From Dactylonectria macrodidyma (lineage: Eukaryota > Ascomycota > Sordariomycetes > Hypocreales > Nectriaceae): a DNA stretch of 64,000 nt. The first letter of the stretch is position 1; each line of letters begins with the position of its first letter. This document shows, piece by piece, positions 45,049 through 55,483 of this stretch. The notes below the pieces were generated by a model, which had not been told where the DNA came from, did no database searches, and saw only the letters and a program-made list of their open reading frames with translations. The position numbers and the translations under genes are program-made. The stretch spans positions 930,001 through 994,000 of the forward strand of contig JAGMUV010000024.1 in the NCBI GenBank assembly GCA_020744425.1, read 5' to 3'.

Positions 45049-45981
45049 TTAAATAGTATTATGAGAGCCAAGAATAGCGTCTTCATGTTGGAAAAGCTCG
45101 TGGATCTTGTCCCAGCCGCCTTGAAGCTGGACAACTGGCAGATTTTTCCTCCTCATCGCTTCGACATTTGCTGGTATGGCTGTTTCCGGCTCTGAAGCCC
45201 TTCCGTCCAGTTGCAACCCGTGATTAAAAGATGAACTAGGTGGCAACAGGCTGCCATGCTGATAACCCAAATGTGTATGGTCCAATAGGCCAGAGGCAGC
45301 TAGAGCATGTATAGGGGGCACTGTCTTTCTCCCCTGCTTGCATACAAATTGCGTGACAGCCGAGGCTAGAACGGCCCTTTCTGCAGTAGGAAATGGAGAG
45401 ACCTGCGGAAATTTCCCATTTTCATTCTTCGTTTGTTTCCCGGCTCCCAACGCCAAAACGTCGGGGGGTAATGCGGAAGTACCTCTCGACACGAAGTGCG
45501 TCACCATATAGATCCATTTATTATCCCAGCTCGCAATCCTCGTCCAAGTCTCGTATGCTTGATAAAGCTTGATTTCCTTGCGGAATGAACAGGCCACAGT
45601 GCCGACAATTAGGTTGCATCGTTGGCCATTGAGACCCGTTACGAAAAGTGGCCCCAGGAGAATACCGGAAAGATACGCTCGGGACACGTCGAGATCGGTG
45701 AAGTAGGTAGAATTTGATTTATGGAGGTTAAAGTCGCCCTCCGTTAGTGGCGATCGAGTTGTAGATACTGCTGGAAAGAAAATGTGGTGAGGTTGAAATA
45801 GGGGCTTTGCCTTGCGATGTATACGCATTCCAGCTGCGAGAGCGCGAAAAAATCGAAACTATATAGCCTTAGGTTAATTGTTTAAGATAAAGTTAAGATC
45901 CACACATACATGCCATATTAAAGGCAGATTCTTTAGGATGGGTATTAAAAGCAAACCTAATGCCCATGTCCATGTATCCAT
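45049..45981 (-). CDS. Thioesterase-like (THEM6-type hot-dog) protein
   Basis: Exons are 45981-45910 and 45858-45049 with a 51-nt intron, giving 293 residues. The N-terminal hydrophobic anchor MDTWTWALGLLLIPILKNLPLIWH precedes FRFFRALAAGMRIHRKAKPLFQ. The hot-dog signature is FNLHKSNSTYFTDLDVSRAYLSG, matching the '..N.HLNN..Y....D..R' of 4HBT-like acyl thioesterases. The end VVQLQGGWDKIHELFQ is typical of fungal members. It would hydrolyse an acyl-CoA or act as a membrane-bound thiol-ester enzyme; the substrate is unknown. Its upstream region bears three CCGAGG cores within 90 bp. Confidence 0.85.
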
Positions 45982-46430
45982 GCTTTCGACTTGGTGTCCA
46001 ACAGAGGTCCCGAGCTGATTAAGCGTCACTTAGGGCCCGGGTTTTCGTTGGGAGAGAAAACTGCAGTGATAAGGGTTTGGAGGCGGCGATGATGCAGTAA
46101 ATAAATCAAAGCTTTTCTCAACTTAAAACTGAGGCCGAGAGATTTTATAAAACTCCTTGTTTCAGACGTTTTGACCTCGGCATATGATAATAGTGGCTTC
46201 CAAGTTATAGTGAACGCTAAAATCGCCGAGGCCAATGCCTTTGACGCCCCACATCCGAGGCATCTCGTAAATGGATCTCTGAGGGGAAAGACAGACAAAC
46301 GGGGCACCAGATTAAACGCATGTTCTGTAGAACGATAACTGTAGGTAGACGAGAGATCCACTCCACCTGGAGCGACGTACTTAAACTTTCATTAAAATAA
46401 AAGCTTAGTAGATATCTGAAACACTATGGA
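45982..46430 (-). promoter_or_regulatory. Promoter of the thioesterase-like gene with three CCGAGG cores
   Basis: CCTCGG at 46175-46180 (GACCTCGGCATATG), CCGAGG at 46226-46231 (AAAATCGCCGAGGCC) and at 46255-46260 (ATCCGAGGCAT), 194-279 bp upstream of the ATG. The middle one shares AAAATCGCCGAGGC with 51348-51361 in the regulator's own promoter. Confidence 0.55.
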
Positions 46431-47056
46431 ATACGATAGGGAAGCAACTTCAAGTCTTTCACCTCGATAACACTACCTAGGAGGGTGTGGCTCTATAGAT
46501 GTTCGCCTAGGCCTAGACGCTTTGCGCGGATGTTATCTTTTGCCATCCTTTCAACAAACTCTTGTCTGATATATGTGCCATCCTTCTCTTTCTCTTGGGC
46601 TTCAGGTGTTACGCATATGTTGACAAATGTTCTCATGGCTTGTTGGCAGCGGTGATGACTTTCTGTGCAGTAAGTGCTGCTGAACTCCGGACGAAGCCAT
46701 AGAGATTCGGTGTACGAAGCGGGACTAAGGTTTCTAGGTTTAGGGCTTGAATAATGTTCCATTTTCAAGGGTGCTAACGCAAGGATCTGTGTATTTTAGG
46801 AGGATTCATGGCAATGTAGGTTGTACAAAGCCACTGTCGCGTCTTGAACGGCTACCTGCTCGAGGACCATGTTACCACCGGGGTGACCATATGCGAAATC
46901 AATGAGATTATAGACCTGAATATTGCATACGGCCAATAATTGCTACTCTGAGATCAAGGATTGCACAAATGCCTTGTGCTCGATGATGCACCAAAGATCC
47001 TCTGGCATGTTGTGGCGAGCAACTTCTTCTCCTGTAACGCTTGGTGCAAACATCAT
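46431..47056 (-). pseudogene. Broken cytochrome b5 / acyl-CoA dehydrogenase gene
   Basis: The minus strand starts MMFAPSVTGEEVARHNMPEDLWCIIEHK (cytochrome b5 entry). The next exon VYNLIDFAYGHPGGNMVLEQVAVQDATVALYNLHCHE has the heme-ligand HPGG motif. The joining intron would start GC rather than GT. After HCHE the frame is lost: ILLKYTDPCVSTLENGT lies in another frame, then PKPRNLSPASYTESLWLRPEFSS...AMRTFVNICVTPEAQEKEKDGTYIRQEFVERMAKDNIRAKRLGLGEHL in a third, ended by TAG at the linker to the dehydrogenase. The catalytic flavin domain is missing altogether. Family members are about 500 residues. Several disruptions make this a pseudogene. A CCGAGG core at 47185 survives in its promoter. Confidence 0.88.
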
Positions 47057-47757
47057 GTAAGCTTAACCAACAATGGATTCCTGGGCCAAGCCTTGAACTT
47101 TCGAGTAGAGGAGAAAATCGCTGAGATGAAGGAATTAAGCTCACATAAGTGTAACGTGGCGAGCTATTTGTTTCGATTTACTTGCCGAGGGCATTGGATG
47201 AGTAGTATATCTGAAGACATTTGTCATGTCTGATTCTTGAGGTTGAGCGTGTTCATGATCTGGCAAGGTTAGTGGGCGAGATGTAAATGAACTGCTACTT
47301 CAATTCCGCTTCGTGCACTGAATCCTGGGTTCGGATGTAAGTGAAATGCCCTCATTTTGGGCCCATCGGTGTCTTTCTGTGTTTTATTGACCTCCATTTT
47401 ATTTGTGAGGTACAATTGGTTGCCTTCACGCTAACTAAATGCCCTGAATAATAATGTCTTGACCACAAAGTTTCCCAAACTTCACCCCCCCTAATTACAA
47501 GCTGATGGCTAGCTCACTTGACCATCTTTCCTTTAACTTCAAGGGAAATACTACGTGGAGCGTAGTTGTTGACCCAGTATCCACGGATACAATAGCGATT
47601 ACTCACAAGGAAGCCCTAGTTGACTCAGATATTCTTTTTCGGGGATACAACTATTATCTTAACTAACAGCCATGGCGTTGCCATAATGTGGGATGAAAAC
47701 TAAATAGTGTCGATATTGAGAATGATGAAGAAATCAGTTCTTTGACGTCCTCCCCAT
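47057..47757. other. Intergenic; residual promoter of the broken dehydrogenase
   Basis: CCGAGG at 47185-47190 (TTGCCGAGGGCAT) lies about 130 bp upstream of the pseudogene's ATG. Otherwise no gene. Confidence 0.45.
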
Positions 47758-48841
47758 CTATAGATTGGATCTCATCTTTGTGCTATCAACGCGGAACACC
47801 TCCTCGTCCTCTTCCGGTACTGTCAATACTGGAAGCACAGCTGGGAGCATTCGTTGCGGACTTGCGCCAGGCACCACGTTGTACTTGGAGAAATCAGTTA
47901 CTCCTCTTTTCCGGAGGAAATCTTCATCGAGCTCAAGACATCCGCTGATCTGTTCTGGAGGCGTCCGTAGCATTTCTAGAATGGCGTCCGAGAAGATTGT
48001 CTACCAGTTTGTTAGCCTCATTGGGGTGTCTTAACTGATGAACGGAATGGACGAACCGGCTTTCTTAAGTTAGGCAACATCTCTGGGTTGGGTGTTGCAG
48101 CTGATTGAATCCCCTGCTTACGTCAGTAAGAATAACAAGCAGTTACGAATATGGCACAACGTACCACAGCAGGCCAGATGCTGGTGATAGCCATGTCTTT
48201 CTTATCTTCCCTCTTCCAGTCCATGGCCAATCCTTTGGTCAGGACAGACATTGCGACTTTTCCCATTGCGTACGCCGTCTTTCCTCTAAAGAAACGAGAG
48301 TAGATAGGCGGGCTCACTACTATGATCCGGCCCTTCCAGCCGTTGCGTTCGAAATGGGGAAACGCAGCCTGAATAGTAGCGTACAATCCTTCCATGTTTA
48401 CACTCGAAAGGAGCCGGAAGCGCTTTAAGGGCGTGTTCTCAACCGAGGACCACCAAATGGCACCTGAGTTGTAAATCAACACGTCCAGTGATCCGTACAG
48501 TTTCACCGTAGAGTCAATCAGATTCTTGATGCTCTCAGGATTTCTTGTGTCGACCTGGATCGCTGTTGCTTCTCTGCCAGCTTCACGGATTTCGCGAGCC
48601 ACAGTGGTAATAGTAGATTGTTGAGAATTGGGGTCCGGGGGAAAAGGAGACGTTTTTGACGCATCGCTAACAGTCTTAGCTGCCACGACAACTGTGAACA
48701 AGTTAGTTCCGGAACCACTAATCTAGGTAAGCTGCGTATTGTACCTTTGAACCCATTTTTGGCCAAGTCAATAGCAACTTGACGACCAATGCCGCGAGAT
48801 GCGCCGACGACCAAGGCGACAGGTTGCAATGGCTGAGGCAT
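47758..48841 (-). CDS. SDR, hydroxysteroid-dehydrogenase-like 2 (HSDL2) type
   Basis: Exons are 48841-48745, 48691-48165, 48113-48057 and 48000-47758, giving 307 residues. The acceptor before exon 3 could also be 3 nt earlier, adding one Gln. VALVVGASRGIGRQVAIDLAKNG has the cofactor motif. LDVLIYNSGAIWW has N-x-G. SRFFRGKTAYAMGKVAMSVL has the catalytic Tyr-x3-Lys. WPAVGIQSAAT and FLRKRGVTDFSKYNVVPG match HSDL2-type proteins, which in animals are peroxisomal or mitochondrial and often carry an SCP2 domain. Here SCP2 is a separate gene at 54966. The C-terminal SNL could be a weak peroxisomal signal. It shares a promoter with the DsbA-fold gene. Confidence 0.9.
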
Positions 48842-49911
48842 TTCAGATATTCAGAAGTGGACCTTGGTTCTGTAAAAAGATTATTCAGTTGGTTGTACGA
48901 GGCAGGACCTTGAACCGGGACTTCTGATTCCTTCAGTTCAAAGTGGGCTTGCGGGGATGATGAGCATTTCATGGCTGTAATGTGCCGAGGCTGTTGTCAC
49001 GTAAACTCTGTCCGTGTACGTGTGTGTCAAAGTCGGGACTGTAACACCTCGGAGGTTTCCTCCACGCGTGTGACACAGATCCGATCGAGCCGATGTTCCC
49101 CGGGTTTTAGTGGAGTCGTGAGCCGATGCCCACCCACTATTCCGCCGCCGAGGAAACTTCACATCCTAGTTACGGTGATGGGGGGTGGTCGACGATGCTT
49201 TCTCGAATTGTCTTGTATAGGCGAGAGTTAAGCACCGAACTCTCAGTTAGTATGATCCGATGGTTTTCTGGTGCGAGGGTTGCTGTTTTGCTTGCCGAAG
49301 CACAGGCGAAAGAAGTCTCCGAGATGCCAGATTAACAAGTTCCGAGGCAAATGATAAACTAGTGCTCGAGAACAAATTGATTTCTCAAAATCTAGTGACC
49401 ATTGCTGCTGCAAAATGCTTCTGATGATACTAAGTTCGAGTTCATGCCATCGGGGCCGATAGCATTGACCCTTCATTCCTCTTCAATTGTCCATGTCCGT
49501 AACTGGTTGCGAGGGATGTGCCGTAACCACAAAGTACTCTTGGCGAAGCCCCGCTAAGTTAACAAGGTTTGAGAAAGTGACAGGGCGATAAGTATGGCCA
49601 TAGTATCCTCCCAGATTCCTCGGATATTGGATCCAAAAGCCGCGGTCGACGTTCACCAATGACCGACAGAGCGATCGCCCGGCTGTTGACATGCCGAGGT
49701 GCCAACGCCTCTGGTCTTACGTGGCACCACCTTTCGGCATTCAGGACGCCGGTGGGAAGCACACTAAACATCTCCGCTGAATTCCTAACTTGCATAAGAC
49801 GGGCTTGCACACCTTGGAGCGAATTGATTTTCCCAATCCCTCCCACTAGCGATTATCAAACAGTTCAGACTCAATTTTTGCAGCTCCATCGGCCCCATAA
49901 TAACAGCAACC
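48842..49911. promoter_or_regulatory. Divergent promoter with six CCGAGG cores
   Basis: CCGAGG/CCTCGG at 48985 (GTGCCGAGGCTG), 49047 (ACACCTCGGAGG), 49148 (GCCGCCGAGGAAAC), 49342 (GTTCCGAGGCAAA), 49618 (GATTCCTCGGATA) and 49694 (CATGCCGAGGTGC). A random kilobase would hold about 0.5. It lies between the HSDL2-type SDR and the DsbA-fold gene. No ORF of substance; the minus ORFs at 49243-49846 have no features. Confidence 0.6.
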
Positions 49912-50825
49912 ATGCCTTCGCACGACAAGAAGATTGAGGTGTATCTTGATTGCGGTAAGCTGTCCGCATTGATCTTAGTCGCCATTTGGAAGGGCTGACA
50001 CCATCCCAGTTTCACCTTATAGCTTTTACTCGTTTGTCTACCTTCGCAAGAACAAGCGCGCACTTCAAAGCCACGGCGTAGAAGTCGAGTGAGTGGAGAG
50101 GACAAATGCATCGGTCAGTTCTTATATGCTAATAACTTAGATTTATTCCTGTGTTTCTTGGGGGCATCAACGTCGGCAGCGGTAATCTGCGTACACTCCT
50201 TCGTCAAGTTCTGCGGTTGACACGAGATTAAACAGGAAACAAGCCACCGTGGACTCTCCCAGCTAAGGCAGCCTATTCTATGTATGATACCAGGCGAGCT
50301 CAAAAATATTTCGGGCTCAAGTTCGAGACTCCTGATTTTTTTCCGATTCTGTCATTGCTGGTAAGTTGTCAACCTAGGTCTCCAGCACAGCGTTTCTTCA
50401 GCGCTGACATGTTGTTCGAAAAACAAATTTAGCCTCAACGATGTCTCACATATCTGAAGGCGAAGCGCCCGGAGAAGCTCGAGGATTTGTTCCTGGCATG
50501 CTTTGAGACGTTGTGGCTTCAACATCTCGACTTGGCAAAGCCGGAACACATGCTGACTGCACTGCTCGAAGTGTTCAACAAGCAAGAGGCGGAGGAGATC
50601 ATGAAAGATGCGCAATCTCCTGAGATCAAGCAAGCCTTGAATGACGCCACAAAGTATGCCGTAGAAGACCTTGGTGCATTTGGATGCCCATGGTTTTGGG
50701 TGCACGATGGTAAGGGAAATGCGGAGCCTTTCTTTGGAAGTGATAGGTTCCACTACATGTGGGACTACTTGGAGCTCCCTCACCGAGACTTGGAGCTTCA
50801 GGGTCCCGTCATTGGGAAGCTATGA
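49912..50825 (+). CDS. DsbA-fold oxidoreductase/isomerase (GST-kappa / HCCA isomerase-like)
   Basis: Exons are 49912-49954, 50010-50088, 50141-50181, 50236-50360 and 50433-50825, giving 226 residues. KKIEVYLDCVSPYSFYSFVYL is the thioredoxin strand with the 'D..SPYS.....' active-site Ser that replaces the CxxC of DsbA. VEVEFIPVFLGGINVGSGNKPPWTLPAKAAYS is the helical-insert entry. FGCPWFWVHDGKGNAEPFFGSDRFHYMWDYL carries the cis-Pro region and the 'FFG.DR' end of 2-hydroxychromene-2-carboxylate isomerases. Relatives act on aromatic ring-cleavage intermediates with glutathione; eukaryotic ones lie in peroxisomes or mitochondria. The C-terminal GKL is only a poor peroxisomal signal. Consistent with an aromatic catabolic role, but unproven. 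Confidence 0.9.
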
Positions 50826-51444
50826 TGCAACAGCAGCCGGCCGTATACAGGAGCCATTCCTTCCCAGTGTACTCGGCAGCTCTGGACCTTGAAACACGCT
50901 GTAGCTCCTCACAAAACGCGTTACCAAATAGATCCTTGCTCCATCTCAAACTGCGTCAACGAGAATGCCGCTCTGTGGACAACGGTTGGAATAAGAGGTG
51001 ATTGAGGCTTGAAGCAGTTGGTTTGTCTTTAGATTTATGAACATACCTCAGCTATTAAGAGATTGAGAATCGAGACACATTGCTAAATCCATCGCCAATC
51101 ACGTCCATGAAGCTGCCACTCCCCTTCGCGTGCCATAGGAAGACCAGTCATCTTTCAACGAATTATTCCATCTCTCATTTTCAAACTTTCCCAGGGACGT
51201 GGCGTTACCCCAGCTTCTTAGTCGCCAGGTGGTGGAACCGTTCAGTGGAACGGGGCTTTTCGGTCACAACCTCGGCAAAGCTCCTGGAGCTCCAAATATG
51301 CCGAGGCTGATGCCCGGGACAACTCCACCTCCAAAACACGTTCCATATAAAATCGCCGAGGCGTAAAGTGGCTGAGTGTGAACCCCCCTCACCCCAAACA
51401 CCAGTTGATACCTGCAAAGCCCAGTTTCCCTCGGATTTTCAGTT
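50826..51444 (+). promoter_or_regulatory. Regulator promoter with four CCGAGG cores
   Basis: CCTCGG at 51270 (ACAACCTCGGCAAAG), CCGAGG at 51301 (ATGCCGAGGCTGATG) and at 51356 (AAAATCGCCGAGGCG), and CCTCGG at 51430 (TTCCCTCGGATTT), all within 175 bp of the ATG at 51445. CATATAA at 51343 may be the TATA element. This suggests autoregulation. Confidence 0.6.
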
Positions 51445-54127
51445 ATGGCGAGGCAAACTACTCCTGCAGCAAGCCGGCAAGCATCGCGAAAGCGTCTAGG
51501 AGGCGCATGTCGGGCCTGTCATAATCGGAAGGTGAGGTGTAGCCTCGCAAAGTCTGGCCCACCCTGCGCAAACTGCTCACTGGATGAGATTGAATGCGAG
51601 CTTCGAGTTCGCAAATCAAAGAAGTGAGTCTCACACTCTGTCATTTTCCCATGACCTGCTCAACTAGTATACCCCAGAGTTTCCGCCGCGGCTCCACCTT
51701 CGCGAGAAGTCTTGTCGGGGTCATTAGATCTACCTGGCGATGGTGACCAAAGAGAGGCATCCATAACCGTTGTTCCGCTACCAGAGCCAGAGTTGGATAC
51801 ACGGCCCGCGATCAGTGAATCCCATAGTGCTACACCAGGTATCAACACCATCGGCAACCCAGTCTTGTCAAACGACCCAGCTGGCACCCCTGCCAGTGCT
51901 TCCGAGGCCGAGCTGGCCTACAGTGAGAGGTCAATTGAGCCTTGTTCCAGCATTTATCGCCCATTCCGGTCGCACTTCAGCCACTTCGAAGAAGATCAAG
52001 CGCTAAACGTAGACTCACTCCCAGCGGACACCCCCATGTATGGTATGGAGAACTCGAACCCACATTTCCTTTGTGACCTCACCCGCGCCACCCACGCCGC
52101 GTTGCGAAGAATTGGCATTAACATCTATAACTCTACTGTAGGTGACCCCAAAGGCGTTTGTGCCATCGCAAATATCTGCGAACCAGAAAGAGCAGACAAG
52201 AGTGGCCACTTTCTTCTCCCAAATGGCATAGTTTCCTCTCTTGACCCTGAAGATCTAGAATACTTGCGCCTCAAAGGCGCATTCGTATTTCCTGAAGCTC
52301 GGATACGCGACAACTTGGTTCGAACATATTTTCATTATGTTCATCCGTTCTTTCCCATAGTCGATGTTGAAGACTTTCTGCCAAAACATGAAAGCGCCGC
52401 ACTCGATAGGATTAGCGCTCATCTGTTATGGTCCATGTACCTTGCGGCATGCAACGTAAGTTTACACACGTTCATGGTTCAGTTCAACATTGGCTATACT
52501 TAACCATTCTAGTTCTTAGAGGAGGACGTCGTTCAGGCTGCAGGATTTACAGCTAGAAAAGAAATGAAACGCTCCATCTATCGAAAGGCGAAGGTATGAA
52601 CCAACTGACCACCATATATACACCAATTCAAGACTAACAGTATAACGTAGGCTCTCTACGACATGCAATACGAGAAAGATAGAATCACGTTGATACAGGC
52701 TGTGCTGCTGATGAGCTTTTCTTCCTCCGACACTGAAGATAAAACAGGCCCGTGGCATTGGATCGGAGTTGCTATCGGTCTATGTCAGACAGCAGGACTA
52801 CATCGAAATCCTCATCCTACGGCGAGTCATATTCCGCAGCACCGCCAGAGACTCTGGCGCCTTATCTGGTGGTCATGTTTCCATCAAGATGTATGGTTCT
52901 CAGTTGGCATGGGCAGGCCAGTGCGTATCAACTTGGATGACTGTGACACTCAATTGCCAGTCCCTAGTGATTCGGATGCGATGGCCGAAGGTGTTTCAGA
53001 GGCGCTTCGGGAAAAGTATCTCCCAGCCGGCATGCCTGATTTGTCCCAGCTCTTTGTCGAGTTGATAAGACTTGCAATCATCCAAGCAAACATACTAGCA
53101 ACGCATTATCGAGCTCGCCAGATCAAGCCGAGTATGGCCGATGTAGCTGAGGTTGAGCAACGAATATCGACAACATATACGAAAGCGAGCTGTTTCATGC
53201 GTTCTGAGGGTCTCATGGTTTACTATCACGCCTGTCACCTGGCACTTTTCTTGCAGTAACATTCTCGCCCCTTCATGTCCTGTCTCCGCTGACCTTTGGT
53301 CTAGGTCAGTTCGAATCGTCTTGTACCGGCCCTACCTTCTGAACTTATCCCAGAAAAGTTCATACAACCTCTCACAAGAATGGTGCTTATTGATGGAGCG
53401 CAAAGCCCAGGCGGCTGCTGCAGGGTTTAATCAAATTCTGGAGGCCCTAATAACTGCAGACATGATTCTGGCATGTCAGGGCATTGTGTTAGTACCAGTC
53501 TTGAGTTCTATTTCTCTGTTAATCCATGAGACTGCTTATACTGATTGGCCGCTAATCCTAGTTGTATTGCTCTCGTGCCACCCATGCAAATTCATCTCCT
53601 GAATTCGACGTCGAGCAAATCACTTATAATGACCCTAGGACAACACAATCTCGACATGTGTATCCTAGTCGCCAATGAACTACGCAAGACGTACTTTGGA
53701 GCAGAACTAGTACATAGGTTATTTTCCCAAGCCAAAACCCAAATAAAGGATCGGAAGATGCAACAAGAGGCAGCCAAGGGGACTCGATCAGCTGAGGTTA
53801 CAAACCTCGAGACGCCGACGCCATGCCTATCGCCTAGCCCAACACAAAGAAACCATAATCTCGCAGATACAGATACCATATGGAACCTCGGCTCTGCTTT
53901 TACCGAGCTTGACAGTGCTTTTAGTAGATTTGAGTACGTATAAACTTGGTGCGCCTCTATTGCCTCGAAACTAAAATAGCTACAGCTTCGCCATGGTGGG
54001 CTCAAATTTCGACATTTCTTTCCCTGCAGCCTTGGGAGATAATGGTCCTCCGGGCCAGTGCAGTAGATGGTACCCTGAGCCAACTTCAGAACACCGCTTC
54101 CAGGTGGATGAAATGGAGCTATATTAG
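51445..54127 (+). CDS. Zn2Cys6 transcription factor, candidate cluster regulator
   Basis: Seven exons (51445-51623, 51678-52455, 52513-52593, 52651-53255, 53305-53487, 53562-53933, 53980-54127), giving 781 residues. The zinc cluster GACRACHNRKVRCSLAKSGPPCANC...C lies at 20-51. The Fungal_trans domain has VRTYFHYVHPFFPIVDVEDFL, WHWIGVAIGLCQTAGLHRNP and RLWRLIWWSCFHQDVWFSVGMGRPVRI, the standard series. The last exon is joined by a GTACGT donor at 53934; reading through would stop four residues later. The protein lies among cluster genes sharing CCGAGG promoter cores, including its own, and CCG triplets are what this class binds. It is the best candidate for pathway control. Confidence 0.92.
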
Positions 54128-54965
54128 GCAGTGTCATGTGCCTTGAGGCTGTGACTTATACTATCCACTAATCCGTAGAGGATCAAGCATCGGTTGTGTC
54201 GGCAGCAACAGCTAGGCTAGACATGTCCTTCGACATTATGACTCGCTGAATATCGATGTATCCTCACGCTTAACTTTCTTTAGAGCTGGCCAATAGTGAT
54301 TTAGAGATTCACTGTGAGAGTAATGCTGTCCTGCCGATACAGTACCGCATCCATATCCACCCCAGGCTAATCAGTGGGCAAGAGAAGGAGTGTAGGGGAT
54401 CCAGGGTAAGAGGTAAGGCACCAGTACAAGCTCAGAATAACCTGTGAAGGTCTGTATCAAAAAGAGTCGAGCGTGAGAACACCCCCTGACAGGAAACAAT
54501 CCTGCTATTCTTACCGTAAAGGTTAAAAATGATAGAACAAGCTGAAGTAGAAACCTCACATACAGACCAACTCTACAGATGTTTAAATAAAGCGAGTAGT
54601 AGTCGCACGTAGCTCCCGTAGCATTTTTTTTCTTTCTCCCCCAGAATGTCAGAATAAACAGAGAAAACAAGCTGAGTCTAAGCTCGGGGTCCGACCGGTA
54701 GAATAGGCTACCAGTTTTACTCGTCTTCAGTTTATCCTCTGTCTCTACAATATAATAAAGGAGACAACGATACGATCATAGATACCTATGCCACTTTGCG
54801 TTTATAGAGGGTCTACATATCCAAGCTTTGTCAACACCAAAACTACATCAAGTCAACCTTTCAAACAAATGCTCTCCTCAATTATTCAAGTGTTGTAGTC
54901 CCCCCCATAGTGAGAGCCCATCCGTCCTTGGAATGCAAAAATGCTCCTCGCTCATTTTCTGCTGC
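54128..54965. other. Intergenic between convergent genes
   Basis: No gene and no CCGAGG core. A minus ORF at 54371-54670 has no supporting features. Confidence 0.5.
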
Positions 54966-55483
54966 TTACAGCCTGGATTTGTTTTGGGCGCCCTTTAGAA
55001 TGGGTTCAATCTTGGTCGCTTTCACTATGTCGCCCTTGATCTTGAGGTTTCCAGCCATAAATAACTTTTGTGCGTTGACTTTATTCGCTACCATCTCTCC
55101 AAAGTCTTTCTCAGAAAGCAGGAGAGTCGCTAAGGAGATTTTGTTACCATCGAGAACTGTTCCAGACCTGCTTTTACTTACCAGTAGGATTGTTACCAGG
55201 GCCCTTCCCAACTCTGCCCGTTTCCTTGAGATCGACGTGCCAGCTGTCGGTCTCGCCGGCAGCGTTGGTCAGCACAAAGGCGAAGATGGCGTTGCCTTGT
55301 TTGATGGCATTGTTGCGTTCCACCTCACTGGAACTCAGCTCATGCTGGATAATGTCGAAGACAACCGAAGAAGGAAAGCTGGCTGCAGCAACGCTTTAAT
55401 ACCAATTTCATTTAACAAAGGTTAGAAGGGCAGGGAAAGTTGGCTGGAGACTAGTTGGGGGACTGACGGTTCTTTAGAGACAT
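54966..55483 (-). CDS. SCP2-domain sterol/lipid carrier protein, peroxisomal
   Basis: Exons are 55483-55468 (16 nt), 55382-55182 and 55129-54966, giving 126 residues, the size of single-domain fungal SCP2 proteins such as yeast Pox18. MSLKNPSFPSSVVFDIIQHEL spans the first splice. IKQGNAIFAFVLTNAAGETDSWHVDLK, ATLLLSEKDFGEMVANKVNAQKLFMAGNLKIKGDIVKATKIEPILKGAQ are unmistakable SCP2 blocks. The C-terminus SRL is a type-1 peroxisomal targeting signal. It would carry acyl-CoA or another lipid to peroxisomal enzymes. Three CCGAGG cores lie 200-470 bp upstream, tying it to the cluster. Confidence 0.95.

Noticed and set aside
46026..46361. 111-codon minus ORF upstream of the thioesterase-like gene
   Set aside because: It overlaps the promoter with clustered CCGAGG cores, and the real first exon is the short one at 45981-45910.
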